64,000 nt of DNA, taken from contig CANQBV010000003.1 of NCBI GenBank assembly GCA_947589595.1, positions 1 through 64,000 of the forward strand. The letters run 5' to 3'. The notes under the pieces are model-generated. The model did not search any database and was not told where the DNA came from. It saw nothing but the letters and a program-made list of their open reading frames with translations. Numbering within the stretch: the first letter of the stretch is position 1; every line of letters starts with the position of its first letter. Origin of the DNA: an uncultured Clostridia bacterium. GTDB lineage: Bacteria; Bacillota; Clostridia; Oscillospirales; SIG627. A program made the translations under genes and the position numbers. This document shows, in pieces, positions 35,628 to 44,211 of this stretch.

Positions 35628-37666
35628 CAGTATGCATCCGCCATTTCAATATAAAGATGTCCGTTTTCGGAAATATACTGTTTTCTGCCGTCCAGATCGT
35701 CGCCCAGCAGAATTTCAAACATCTGGCGTGTGGCTTCCTCGTCCTCGGGCATAATGCGAATCAGCCGGCGCGTAGCGGGGTTCATCGTGGTCAGCCGCAT
35801 CATATCCGGCTCGTTTTCGCCCAAACCCTTGGAGCGCTGCAGCGTGTATTTCTGCCCGTTCAGCTTGGCAAGAATCTCCGCCTTTTCCTTTTCGTCATAG
35901 GCAAAAAAGGTCTCGTTTTTGGCAGTGATCTCATACAGCGGCGATTCCGCAATATACACCCTGCCCTCGCGAATCAACGTGGGCAAAAGCCGGTAAAACA
36001 TCGTCAGGATCAGCGTGCGGATCTGATAGCCGTCTTCGTCGGCGTCGGTACAAATAATGATCTTGCTCCATTTTAACTGGTCTAAGTTAAACTCCGCCAA
36101 ATCCTTCTTGTTCTTGCCGCCGATCTCCACGCCGCAGCCGATCACACGCAGCAGATCTACAATAATTTCACTCTTGAAAATGCGATCCAGCCCACATTTG
36201 AGGCAGTTTAAGGTTTTGCCGCGCACCGGAATGATTGCCTGAAATTCCGCATCACGCCCGAGCTTGCAGCTCCCCAAAGCCGAATCGCCCTCTACAATAT
36301 AAAGCTCGCGTTTTTCCTTATCCTTGCTGCGGCAATTGGCAAATTTTTCAATGCGGTTGGTCAAATCCAGACTGCCCGCTAATTTTTTGCGGATATTCAC
36401 CCGCGCGCTCTCCGCGCTTTCGCGGCTGCGTTTATTGATCAGCACCTGCGCGGCAATGCGGTCGGCGTCGCCGGGGTTTTCGGCAAAATAAATTTCGAGC
36501 TGCTGATCGAAGTATTCGGTCATCGCGTCGGCAATGAATTTATTGGTCACTTCTTTTTTGGTCTGATCCGAGAAAGAAGCCACGTTGGAAAAGCAGTTCG
36601 TCACCAGAATCAGGCAGTCTTCCACGTCCTGAAAGCTGATCTTGGCTTCATTTTTATTGTATTTTCCGGTGTTTTTCAAATACCCGTCGATCGCGCGCAG
36701 AAAGCTGGAACGCACCGCCTTTTCCGGGCTGCCGCCGTGTTCCAGCCAGCTGGAATTGTGGTAATATTCCAGCATCTGCGTTTTGGCGGAAAAGCAAAAC
36801 GCCGCTTCGATTTCCAAATCGTAGTCCGCCTTGTCCTCGCGGTCGCGGCCGCGCCGCTGCCCTTTCCAGAAAACCGGCGTCGTCAAAACACCGACCTTGC
36901 CTTCTTCCTCGTTAACTTCGTTTTCCGCGCTGATCTCGGCGACTTCGCGCACGTAGTCCAAAATTCCCTCGGCGTACAAAAAGCTGTGTTCGCTGAAGGT
37001 TCCGTCCGCCTGCTGATATTTTAAATTCAGCTTCAGATTGGCATTCACCACCGCCTGTCGCTTCATCACTTCCAAAAAGTATTCCTCGGGAATGGCGATA
37101 TCGGTAAACACTTCCAAATCCGGCCGCCAGGTGATCACCGTGCCGGTGCGCTTTTTCGTGTAGGGACGCTTTTCCAGCTCCCCGTCCACTTCGCCTTTTT
37201 TAAAATGAATTTCGTATTCGCCTTTTTTGGAATACACGTGTACGTCCATGTATTCCGAACTGTACTGCGTGGCGCAGGCGCCCAGGCCGTTCAGCCCCAG
37301 GGAATACTGGTAAGCGCCGCCCTTGGCGTTTTCGTATTTTCCGCCCGCGTACAGCTCGCAGAAAATCAGTTCCCAGTTATAGCGCCCTTCCTTTTCGTTC
37401 CAGTCCAGCGGGATCCCGCGGCCGAAATCCTCCACGGTAATACTGTGATCTTTCTGCACCGTCACGAAAATTTCGTTGCCAAAGCCCGCCCGGGCTTCGT
37501 CAATGGAATTGGAAAGAATTTCAAAAAAAGAATGCGAACAGCCGTCCAGTCCGTCCGAGCCGAAAATCACACCCGGGCGTTTTCGCACGCGTTCCGCGCC
37601 CTTTAGGCTCTGAATGCTTTGATCGCTGTATTCCGCGTTCTTTTTCTTTTTGTTTTCTTCTGCCAT
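35627..37666 (-). CDS. Type IIA DNA topoisomerase, B subunit (GyrB/ParE-like, divergent)
   Basis: 679 aa. GHKL ATPase domain: catalytic-site ILSNSIDEARAGFG, DFGRGIPLD and lid LGLNGLGACAT; transducer domain with the K-loop-like region; Toprim domain with IVEGDSALGSCKLGRD and ICTDADEDGYQIRTL (Mg ligands). C-terminal IMPEDEEATRQMFEILLGDDLDGRK. This sequence class is a second, non-gyrase type IIA enzyme found in Clostridia, normally encoded beside its A subunit; here it is followed by yigZ instead. ATG 37666 follows CGGAGC. It relaxes or decatenates DNA with the missing A partner. Confidence 0.88.
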   Translation of the reverse strand: MAEENKKKKNAEYSDQSIQSLKGAERVRKRPGVIFGSDGLDGCSHSFFEILSNSIDEARAGFGNEIFVTVQKDHSITVEDFGRGIPLDWNEKEGRYNWELIFCELYAGGKYENAKGGAYQYSLGLNGLGACATQYSSEYMDVHVYSKKGEYEIHFKKGEVDGELEKRPYTKKRTGTVITWRPDLEVFTDIAIPEEYFLEVMKRQAVVNANLKLNLKYQQADGTFSEHSFLYAEGILDYVREVAEISAENEVNEEEGKVGVLTTPVFWKGQRRGRDREDKADYDLEIEAAFCFSAKTQMLEYYHNSSWLEHGGSPEKAVRSSFLRAIDGYLKNTGKYNKNEAKISFQDVEDCLILVTNCFSNVASFSDQTKKEVTNKFIADAMTEYFDQQLEIYFAENPGDADRIAAQVLINKRSRESAESARVNIRKKLAGSLDLTNRIEKFANCRSKDKEKRELYIVEGDSALGSCKLGRDAEFQAIIPVRGKTLNCLKCGLDRIFKSEIIVDLLRVIGCGVEIGGKNKKDLAEFNLDQLKWSKIIICTDADEDGYQIRTLILTMFYRLLPTLIREGRVYIAESPLYEITAKNETFFAYDEKEKAEILAKLNGQKYTLQRSKGLGENEPDMMRLTTMNPATRRLIRIMPEDEEATRQMFEILLGDDLDGRKQYISENGHLYIEMADAY

Positions 37667-37718
37667 GCTTTGCTCCGTTTTTTGATTTCAATTCTTAAGA
37701 TGCACTTTTTTCTTTTCT

Positions 37719-37747
37719 ATTATAAGGAAAAAAACAAATTTCGTCAA
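37719..37747 (-). promoter_or_regulatory. Topoisomerase operon promoter
   Basis: Minus-strand TTGACG (37742-37747) and TATAAT (37719-37724), 17-bp spacer, 53 bp before the start. Confidence 0.75.
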
Positions 37748-37841
37748 CCGATGTTTTTTTTAGTTTTTTCCCCGTTTCTATTTTCCTTTTACCAAAAGTA
37801 AAATAGAGAAAATCATTTTGTGCGGTTTTCCCTCGGAATTC

Positions 37842-37870
37842 TTGACACCCACTGCAAAATATGCTACACT
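37842..37870 (+). promoter_or_regulatory. Promoter of the kinase-isomerase-hydrolase operon
   Basis: TTGACA (37842-37847) and TACACT (37865-37870) with a 17-bp spacer, 32 bp before the start codon. I see no cre box or clear operator. Confidence 0.7.
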
Positions 37871-37901
37871 CTCAGGTGGAAAAAGTTGTAAGGAGACAAG
37901 T

Positions 37902-39329
37902 ATGAATTTACTCGGAATTGATGTCGGCACCACCTCGCTCAAAGCCGTCTGCTTTGATGAAAAAGGCGCCTGCCTTGCCGGCACCAATATTGATTACACG
38001 CTCAATACCGTCGGCGAATTTGTGGAATTCGACGCCAAGGAATATATCCGCATCGCCCGTCAGGCGATCGCTGAAATTTCCAAAACCTGCAAAATCGACG
38101 CCATTGCCATCGATACGCAGGGCGAAACCATGATTCTGACCGACGAAGCGGGCGAACCCCTGATGCCGGCGATCGTGTGGCTGGATAACCGCGCCACCAA
38201 AGAGGCGGAAGAGATTCAGGCGCATTTCGGCCAGGAAAAAATCTATACCGTCACCGGTCAGTCCGAAACCAGCGGCGGCTGGCCCGGCTGCAAGCTTTTG
38301 TGGGTGCAGCGCAACCTGCCCGACGTATGGAAAAAGGTGAAAAAAGTATTCCTTCTGGAGGATTGGCTTTTGTGGGCGCTCTCCGGGGAATTTGTCACCG
38401 AACCGACGCTGCAGTCCTCCTCCATCTACCTTGACATTGCCAAAAAAGACTGGTGGGACGAAATGCTCTCCTTTATCGGCGTTTCGCGTGAGATGCTGCC
38501 TCGCCTGGTTCCCAGCGGCACCAAGGTCGGCCAAATGGGCGATATCCAGATCGTCACCGGCGCGCTCGACCAGATCGCCGGCGCCATCGGCGTGGGCGTA
38601 GTGGATGAAAGCATCATCAGCGAAATGACCGGCACCATCATGGCCATCTGCGCGGTGACCGATACGATCCCGCCCTACGACCCGCAAAGCAAGGTTCCCT
38701 GCCACCTGCACGCCATCGACGGAAAATACGTGCGACTGCTCTGGTCGTCCACGGCAGGCATGGCGCTGAAATGGTTCCGCAATACCTTTGCCAAGGATCG
38801 CTCTTTCCGCGAGCTGGACGAACTGGCCGCTCAGGTCCCCGCCGGCTGCGAGGGGCTGACCATGCTGCCTTATCTTTGCGGCTCCATTATTCCGGTATAT
38901 AACCCCGACGCCAAAGGCTCTTTCTGGGGCATGACCCTGGCACACGGAATGGGGCATTTTGCCCGCGCAATTCTCGAATCCGTCGCCTTTACCCTGAAGG
39001 ATGATCTGGATTACATTCAGGCCAACTGCCGGGAGATCCGTATCACCGGCGGCGGCGCCACGAGCCCTTTGTGGGCGCAGATCAAGGCCGACGTCACCGG
39101 CATCCGCCTTGCCACCCTGCAGGAAACGGAGGCCGCGTGCCTGGGTACCGCGCTGTTGGCCGGCGTGGGCTGCGGCGTCTACGCTTCGGTCGAGGAAGCG
39201 GCAAAGCAAATTGTCAAAACCAAAAAGGTCTATACCCCCGGTGGTGTGGATTATACCGCCGCTTACAAACAGTATAAAAAGCTGGATCAGCTATTAAATA
39301 ATGTGGAGGAACCAATATGTCAAAAGTAG
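37902..39329 (+). CDS. FGGY-family carbohydrate kinase (xylulokinase-like)
   Basis: 475 aa. N-terminal phosphate-1 motif LLGIDVGTTSLKAVCFDE (adenylate-binding) and catalytic-type IAIDTQGETMILTDEAGEPLMPAIVWLDNR; second FGGY domain with GALDQIAGAIGVG, EMTGTIMAICA and the C-terminal signature ITGGGATSPLWAQIKADVTGI. It phosphorylates a ketose or polyol; xylulokinases are the nearest well-known class, but the substrate is open. Start ATG 37902 follows AAGGAGAC. It overlaps the isomerase gene by 13 bp and opens a seven-gene operon. Confidence 0.85.
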   Translation: MNLLGIDVGTTSLKAVCFDEKGACLAGTNIDYTLNTVGEFVEFDAKEYIRIARQAIAEISKTCKIDAIAIDTQGETMILTDEAGEPLMPAIVWLDNRATKEAEEIQAHFGQEKIYTVTGQSETSGGWPGCKLLWVQRNLPDVWKKVKKVFLLEDWLLWALSGEFVTEPTLQSSSIYLDIAKKDWWDEMLSFIGVSREMLPRLVPSGTKVGQMGDIQIVTGALDQIAGAIGVGVVDESIISEMTGTIMAICAVTDTIPPYDPQSKVPCHLHAIDGKYVRLLWSSTAGMALKWFRNTFAKDRSFRELDELAAQVPAGCEGLTMLPYLCGSIIPVYNPDAKGSFWGMTLAHGMGHFARAILESVAFTLKDDLDYIQANCREIRITGGGATSPLWAQIKADVTGIRLATLQETEAACLGTALLAGVGCGVYASVEEAAKQIVKTKKVYTPGGVDYTAAYKQYKKLDQLLNNVEEPICQK

Positions 39330-40666
39330 GATTTGTCGGATTCGGAGAAGTCAATACCCCTGTTGACGTCATCATCACCCGCTGTAAGGCGGCTGCCGAG
39401 GAGCTGGAAAACGAGGGGCTGGAGCTGGTAAAGGTCATCCCGGTTGCGGATGATTATGAAGAAGTGCAGATCAACGCCGCCATTGCCGCGCTGAAAAAAG
39501 AATCGTTCGATGCGCTGGTGCTGTGCGTTGCCGGCTGGATCCCCACGCACGCCGTGGTCAAGATCACCGAGCATTTCCGCCATTTGCCCATGGTTCTGTG
39601 GGGGCTTTGCGGCTGGATGGAGGGCGATAAGCTGGTCACCACCGCCGACCAGGCCGGTACCTCCGGGATCCGCGCTACGCTCGAGGATATGGGCTACACC
39701 TTCAAATATGTCTACAATACCGTCGGCCGTCCTTCCCGCTCAAAGAAAGTTGCCGATTACTGCAAGGCCGCCATTGCCGCCAAAAACCTGCGCCATCAGA
39801 AAGCCGGTATGGCAGGCTACCGCGATATGAACCTCTACGGCACGCTGTTTGACGGCTGCTCGTTGAAAAAAGTGGTCGGCCCCGAAATCGAATCCTTTGA
39901 AATGCTGGAAATGCAGCAGAGATACGAAAAGCTTTCTGAAGCTGAAGTAAACGACGTCGTGGAAAACCGTATCAAAAAGTGGCGCTTCACCGCTCCCGCC
40001 AACGAAAACGCCATGAAAATGGCCGCCGGCTACTACCTGGCCGTCAAGCAAATCGCCGAGGAGAGAGGCTATAAAGCCATTTCCATTAAAGACGTGGACG
40101 GCATGAAAAAGCTCATCGGCTTCCCACCCGCCCCGATCTTCATGCTTCTGCAGGAAGACGGGTACCTCACCGTTCCCGAAAACGATTCTCTCGGCTCCGT
40201 GACCTTAATGCTCATGAAGGAGCTGGTCGGCCAGACGCCGTTCTATCTGGAATTCTATGAATTCTTCGACGATACCGTTCTCGCCGGTGTGCCGGACTAT
40301 GTTCCCTCTCAGGTCGTAGAGGGCGATGTGACCGTCATGCCCGCCGCTTTCGGTGAACTCAACGAGGGCATTCTCAATATTTCCAAGGTCAAAACCGGCG
40401 AAGTCACTATGTGCCGCCTGGTTTATAAGAAAGGGCAGTACGTCATGCACATGGTGCACGGCAACGGCAAAACGCCCCGCAAGTGGAACGAATGCGGCTG
40501 GGCAGATCCCGCCCCGCAGCTTCCGAGCCTGGAGATCGAAATTCCTAACGTCGAAGAATTTGCACAGAAAGTTGCCTGCCAGCACTACATCATCACCTAC
40601 GGCGATAACCGCGAAAAAATCCGCAACCTCTGCAGCATCCTCGGGATCGAGGTTCTCGAATCATGA
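39317..40666 (+). CDS. L-fucose/L-arabinose isomerase family protein
   Basis: 449 aa with the FucI/AraA-type fold: N-terminal Rossmann-like domain (MSKVGFVGFGEVNT ... FDALVLCVAGWIPTHAVVKI), middle domain (RDMNLYGTLFDGC), and C-terminal domain (VPENDSLGSVTLMLMKELVGQTPFYLEFYEFFDDTVLAG; later VMHMVHGNGK). The family interconverts aldoses and ketoses using a divalent metal. The acidic E-x-D region is present (PEND), but the His-containing motif seen after it in many family members reads GVPDYVP here. Start ATG 39317, behind GTGGAGGAA. Confidence 0.75.
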   Translation: MSKVGFVGFGEVNTPVDVIITRCKAAAEELENEGLELVKVIPVADDYEEVQINAAIAALKKESFDALVLCVAGWIPTHAVVKITEHFRHLPMVLWGLCGWMEGDKLVTTADQAGTSGIRATLEDMGYTFKYVYNTVGRPSRSKKVADYCKAAIAAKNLRHQKAGMAGYRDMNLYGTLFDGCSLKKVVGPEIESFEMLEMQQRYEKLSEAEVNDVVENRIKKWRFTAPANENAMKMAAGYYLAVKQIAEERGYKAISIKDVDGMKKLIGFPPAPIFMLLQEDGYLTVPENDSLGSVTLMLMKELVGQTPFYLEFYEFFDDTVLAGVPDYVPSQVVEGDVTVMPAAFGELNEGILNISKVKTGEVTMCRLVYKKGQYVMHMVHGNGKTPRKWNECGWADPAPQLPSLEIEIPNVEEFAQKVACQHYIITYGDNREKIRNLCSILGIEVLES

Positions 40667-41259
40667 ACGAAGCTGCTCTGAACGCCGCCAAGGCTGCTTT
40701 TGCAACCGAAGCGCGCGAAATCACCCGCGCGCATGACGTCATGGATTGGGAAGCCTTTGCCAAGGCCGTTGAGGTTCTGGCAAAGGCGGAACGCATCGGC
40801 ACCGCCGGCTGCGGCCATTCCGGTATTTGCTGCACGCATTTTGCCCACTCCCTTTGCTGCATCGAACGTCCCGCCCGCTTCGTCTCCCCCGCGGAGGCCG
40901 TGCACGGCGGCATGGGCTTCATTCAGAAAGGGGACGTGATGGTGCTCGCTTCCCGCGGCGGCAAAACCGCGGAACTGATCCCGATCATGAACATTGCCCG
41001 CGCCAAAGGCGCCATCATCATTTCCGTTACGGAAAAAATGGATTCCCCGCTCGCCCAGGGCGCTGATATCGTGCTGCCCATGAAAGTCGAGTTGGAAACC
41101 GATAAGTACAATTCCCAATCCACCTCCAGCTTTGTCGCGCTTTCCGCCGTATTTGATGCGCTGCAAACCGCACTGATCGAGGAAACCGGCTATGTGAACG
41201 AGCAGTTTGCGCTCATTCACCCCGGCGGAGCGGTTGGGGAACGGCTCAATCATAAATAA
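40663..41259 (+). CDS. SIS-domain phosphosugar isomerase (KpsF/GutQ-like)
   Basis: 198 aa, a single SIS domain without CBS domains: IGTAGCGHSGICCTHFAHSLC (phosphosugar-binding loop), PAEAVHGGMGFIQKGDVMVLASRGGKTAEL (the S-x-G-x-T-like loop reads SRGGKT), and FALIHPGGAVGERL at the end, close to the arabinose-5-phosphate isomerase ending. It probably isomerises a ketose phosphate made by the kinase. Its start overlaps the isomerase stop (ATGA). Confidence 0.78.
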   Translation: MNEAALNAAKAAFATEAREITRAHDVMDWEAFAKAVEVLAKAERIGTAGCGHSGICCTHFAHSLCCIERPARFVSPAEAVHGGMGFIQKGDVMVLASRGGKTAELIPIMNIARAKGAIIISVTEKMDSPLAQGADIVLPMKVELETDKYNSQSTSSFVALSAVFDALQTALIEETGYVNEQFALIHPGGAVGERLNHK

Positions 41260-41274
41260 TCTCGGAGGAGAACT

Positions 41275-41985
41275 ATGTATCAAGGTCTGAAAATCAAAGC
41301 GCCTTTCTTCGAAATCGGCCCGAAGAACTATCTTTGGGGCGACGACGTCGTGGAGCTTGCCAAAGTTGCCGACGAAGCCAGCAAAAAGTATGACGTGGAC
41401 ATCATCTTCACCACGCCCATCGTCGAGCTGCGCAGAGTCAAGGAAGCCACCACCCGCATTCATGTATTTGCTCCGCATATGGATTCCTTAAAGCCCGGCA
41501 GAGGGCTGGCGGATATCCTGCCCGAATCGCTCGTGGCTGCCGGTGCGGAGGGCGTCATGCTCAACCACTGTGAAAAGCCCCTTACCATTGCCGAACTGAA
41601 AAGCGCCATCCAGCGCGCCGATGAAGTGGGACTGGGCACCATTGTCTGCGCGGATTCCTGTGCGGAAGCCGCGGCGATTGCGCATCTGAACCCCAATATC
41701 ATTGTGGCGGAACCGACCGAGCTGATCGGAACCGGCAAAGCCAGTGATAAGGAATATGTGGAAGCTTCCACCAAATCTGTCAAAGACGTCAATCCCGCCA
41801 TCATGGTGCTGCAGGGCGCCGGAATCAAATGCTACGACGACGTGTACCGCAATATCTTCGCCGGGGCCGACGCCACCGGGTCTTCCTCCGGCATTGTCGG
41901 GCTGCCCACGCACAAAGAGCGCGCCCAAATGGTAGACGATATGATCCGTGCCGTCCGCGAAGCCTGGGACGCACGCCACAAATAA
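41275..41985 (+). CDS. Triosephosphate isomerase-like protein
   Basis: 236 aa, a (beta-alpha)8 TIM barrel close to the TpiA family but lacking its usual NWKMN start (the N-terminus reads PFFEIGPKNYLWG). The catalytic-glutamate/loop-6 region is recognisable: VAEPTELIGTGKASD matches TIM's EPVWAIGTGK. The histidine is probably in VFAPHMDSLKPG, and the phosphate loop in GIVGLPTHKER. Related isomerases such as EryH act on tetrulose phosphates, so a tetrose or pentose phosphate substrate is plausible. ATG 41275 follows GGAGGAG, 15 bp after the SIS gene. Confidence 0.78.
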   Translation: MYQGLKIKAPFFEIGPKNYLWGDDVVELAKVADEASKKYDVDIIFTTPIVELRRVKEATTRIHVFAPHMDSLKPGRGLADILPESLVAAGAEGVMLNHCEKPLTIAELKSAIQRADEVGLGTIVCADSCAEAAAIAHLNPNIIVAEPTELIGTGKASDKEYVEASTKSVKDVNPAIMVLQGAGIKCYDDVYRNIFAGADATGSSSGIVGLPTHKERAQMVDDMIRAVREAWDARHK

Positions 41986-42013
41986 AATAATAAAATCCAT
42001 GGAGGAATAAAAA

Positions 42014-42640
42014 ATGGAATTTAAAGTATATCAGAAAGAACTTGAACTGCAATCCAGAGGCTGGATCCCCACTTTTCACGACGTTTCCAAGGAAATCATG
42101 GAGATCGTCAAAGAATCCGGCATCAAAAGCGGTACCTGCTGCATTGCTTCCCACCACACCACCTGCTCGGTGATGGTGCAGGAATGCTCGCACGATATTG
42201 ACTCCTTTGACCTCGAATTTCTGCAGCACGACCTTTTGGACATCATGAGAAAGCTGATCCCTGACTTTGCCGAAGAGCATCAGTACCGTCACCCCGGCCC
42301 GATCCACGCACAGTTCGGCCGCTTTGTGGACGAACCCGGCAACTACACTTCCATGAATACCGACGGCCACCTGCGTTCCGTTTTCTTTGGCAGAAGCGAA
42401 ACCATGACCGTCAAGGACGGTAAACTCGACGGCGGTGAATTTGCTCACGTGTACTTCATCGACTGGGACCACGTCCGCGCCCGTCACAGACAGCTCAACG
42501 TTACCGTTATGGGAACCACCGAGGAAATCAAGCCCGAAGAAAGAAAATTCAACAACGGCGAAACCATCAATACCCTCCGCAAATTTACCCCCGAAGAAAA
42601 AGCGGAAATGGTAGAGTTTACCCTGCAGCAGCAAAGATAA
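42014..42640 (+). CDS. YjbQ family protein (UPF0047)
   Basis: 208 aa; the usual family length is 130-140. The conserved core is clear: GTCCIASHHTTCSVMVQECS (His-rich), then SMNTDGHLRSVFFGRSETMTVKDGKLDG and a C-terminal VYFIDWDHVRARHRQLNVTVMG strand. YjbQ proteins are small beta-barrel homotrimers with a metal-binding His cluster; a weak thiamine-phosphate-synthase activity is known for some, but the physiological role is unclear. The extra residues are mainly an insertion at about 70-105 and a tail after 170. ATG 42014 follows GGAGGAATAA. Confidence 0.85.
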   Translation: MEFKVYQKELELQSRGWIPTFHDVSKEIMEIVKESGIKSGTCCIASHHTTCSVMVQECSHDIDSFDLEFLQHDLLDIMRKLIPDFAEEHQYRHPGPIHAQFGRFVDEPGNYTSMNTDGHLRSVFFGRSETMTVKDGKLDGGEFAHVYFIDWDHVRARHRQLNVTVMGTTEEIKPEERKFNNGETINTLRKFTPEEKAEMVEFTLQQQR

Positions 42641-42650
42641 ATTTTCTTCA

Positions 42651-42680
42651 GAAGCATTCCCGCCAAGGTGGGAATGCTTC
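42651..42680 (+). other. Intercistronic hairpin between yjbQ-like and ceramidase-like genes
   Basis: Perfect 11-bp stem GAAGCATTCCC/GGGAATGCTTC with no following T run, so an mRNA processing or stability element or a weak attenuator rather than a strong terminator. Confidence 0.55.
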
Positions 42681-42702
42681 TCTTGCCTGAAAAGGAGAAC
42701 GT

Positions 42703-44175
42703 ATGCAAAAGAAACCTATTTTGATCGGCTTTGGAGTCGACAGCATCACCCCGCAGGAACCCGTGCTGCTGCGCGGGCAGACCTATCAGCGCATTTCCAC
42801 CGGCGTGCACGATCCGCTTTTGTGCAACGTCATGGCCATCGGTCAGACCAAAGAAGACGCCGTTTTCTGGTGCAGCCTGGATCTGACCCAATTTTCCTCG
42901 CGGCTCGTGAACCGCGTTGTGAAAGCCCTGCAAAAGGACTTTCCGGGATTTGAACGCGGCCGGCTCATTATGAGCGCCATCCATACTCACACCGCACCGT
43001 TCGAGGACAGCGAAGGGGAGCACGAAATGTGGGGCGAGGCCTACCGCATCTATTCCGTTCCCGAGGGGGTCATGGTACCGGAGGTCTACCGCGATACGGT
43101 TCTGATCCCGGGCATTGTTTCCGCCTGTAAAAAAGCCTATGCGGCGATGGCGCCCGCCGGCGTTTCGCCCATTTTGGGGCACGCCGTTCTCGGGCACTGC
43201 CGCCGGGTCGTTTACCGCGACGGCACCAGTCAAATGTACGGCGATTCCAACACCTACAATTTCGAACGGCTCGAGGGCCCGAGCGACGACAGCATTGAAA
43301 TGATCTACGTCTACGACCTTGAAAAAACCCTCATCGGGCTGTTTCTAAACGTCTGCTGCCCCGCCCAGACCGTGGAACACAAGCGGGTCTGCTCGGCAGA
43401 TTACGTAGGCGCGTTCCGCCAGCAATTGGCGAAAAAGCTGGGGAAGGAGCTTCCGGTCGTCACCATTATCGGCGCCGCCGGCGACATTTCCCCGCGCGAC
43501 CTCGTGCGCACCCGCAAAGCCACCGATCCGTACAACCCCAACCGTCAAAATCCCGATCCCACGGAGCGAAGCTGGAACCGCGGCGAAGCGAATATGCACT
43601 CGTTCGAGGGAGTGGCGGAGCTTGGCAGAAGACTGGTGAACGTTTTTGAGTACGACCGTGACAAGGCGGATGCCAATATTGAATATGAAGTCGAATTTTT
43701 CCACAGCTTCGAATTTCTTCCTACCCTGCTGCGCACCGTTTCCCAGGCCGAGTACGCCGCAGCCAAGAAAAAATACCAGGCGATGATCGACAAATACAAC
43801 GGCGATTTTTCTGCTTTCACGCTTGAGGATCGCTCGGCGGTCTCGCTGGAGGCCGGAATCTGCGCCCGCTTTGAGCGACAGAAAAAATGCGCGTTCTACG
43901 ACACGCCCCTGCATATCATGCGCATCGGCTCCTGCGGGCTGGTGACCTGCCCGTACGAGCTCTATCTGGAATACGGTTTGCGCATCCGCGCCCGCGCCAA
44001 CTGCGAGCACCTCTTGATTGCGGAACTGACGGACGATGAAACCGAATACCTGCCCACTCCCTTTGCCGTCAACGCCAAAAGCTATTCGGCGCTCGTTTCC
44101 AACCAGCTTGTGAGCTGCGAGGGCGGCGAGTTCTACACCGAAAGCGCCATTCGTCGTATCAACGACCTTTTTTGA
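42703..44175 (+). CDS. Neutral/alkaline ceramidase-like (N-terminal domain) hydrolase
   Basis: 490 aa without a signal peptide. The zinc-site region AIHTHTAPFEDSEG (about residue 90) and GHAVLGHCRRVVYRDG (about 160), plus NVCCPAQTVEHKRVCSADYVGAFRQQL (about 215-240) and TIIGAAGDISPRD (about 250), match the neutral ceramidase N-domain family. True ceramidases are secreted lipid amidases; this cytosolic, operon-embedded version more likely hydrolyses a polar amide or ester on a sugar derivative. That is inference from the neighbours. ATG 42703 follows AAAAGGAG. Confidence 0.75.
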   Translation: MQKKPILIGFGVDSITPQEPVLLRGQTYQRISTGVHDPLLCNVMAIGQTKEDAVFWCSLDLTQFSSRLVNRVVKALQKDFPGFERGRLIMSAIHTHTAPFEDSEGEHEMWGEAYRIYSVPEGVMVPEVYRDTVLIPGIVSACKKAYAAMAPAGVSPILGHAVLGHCRRVVYRDGTSQMYGDSNTYNFERLEGPSDDSIEMIYVYDLEKTLIGLFLNVCCPAQTVEHKRVCSADYVGAFRQQLAKKLGKELPVVTIIGAAGDISPRDLVRTRKATDPYNPNRQNPDPTERSWNRGEANMHSFEGVAELGRRLVNVFEYDRDKADANIEYEVEFFHSFEFLPTLLRTVSQAEYAAAKKKYQAMIDKYNGDFSAFTLEDRSAVSLEAGICARFERQKKCAFYDTPLHIMRIGSCGLVTCPYELYLEYGLRIRARANCEHLLIAELTDDETEYLPTPFAVNAKSYSALVSNQLVSCEGGEFYTESAIRRINDLF

Positions 44176-44211
44176 CGAAATATTTAATATAGATATAAAG
44201 GATAAAAAATT

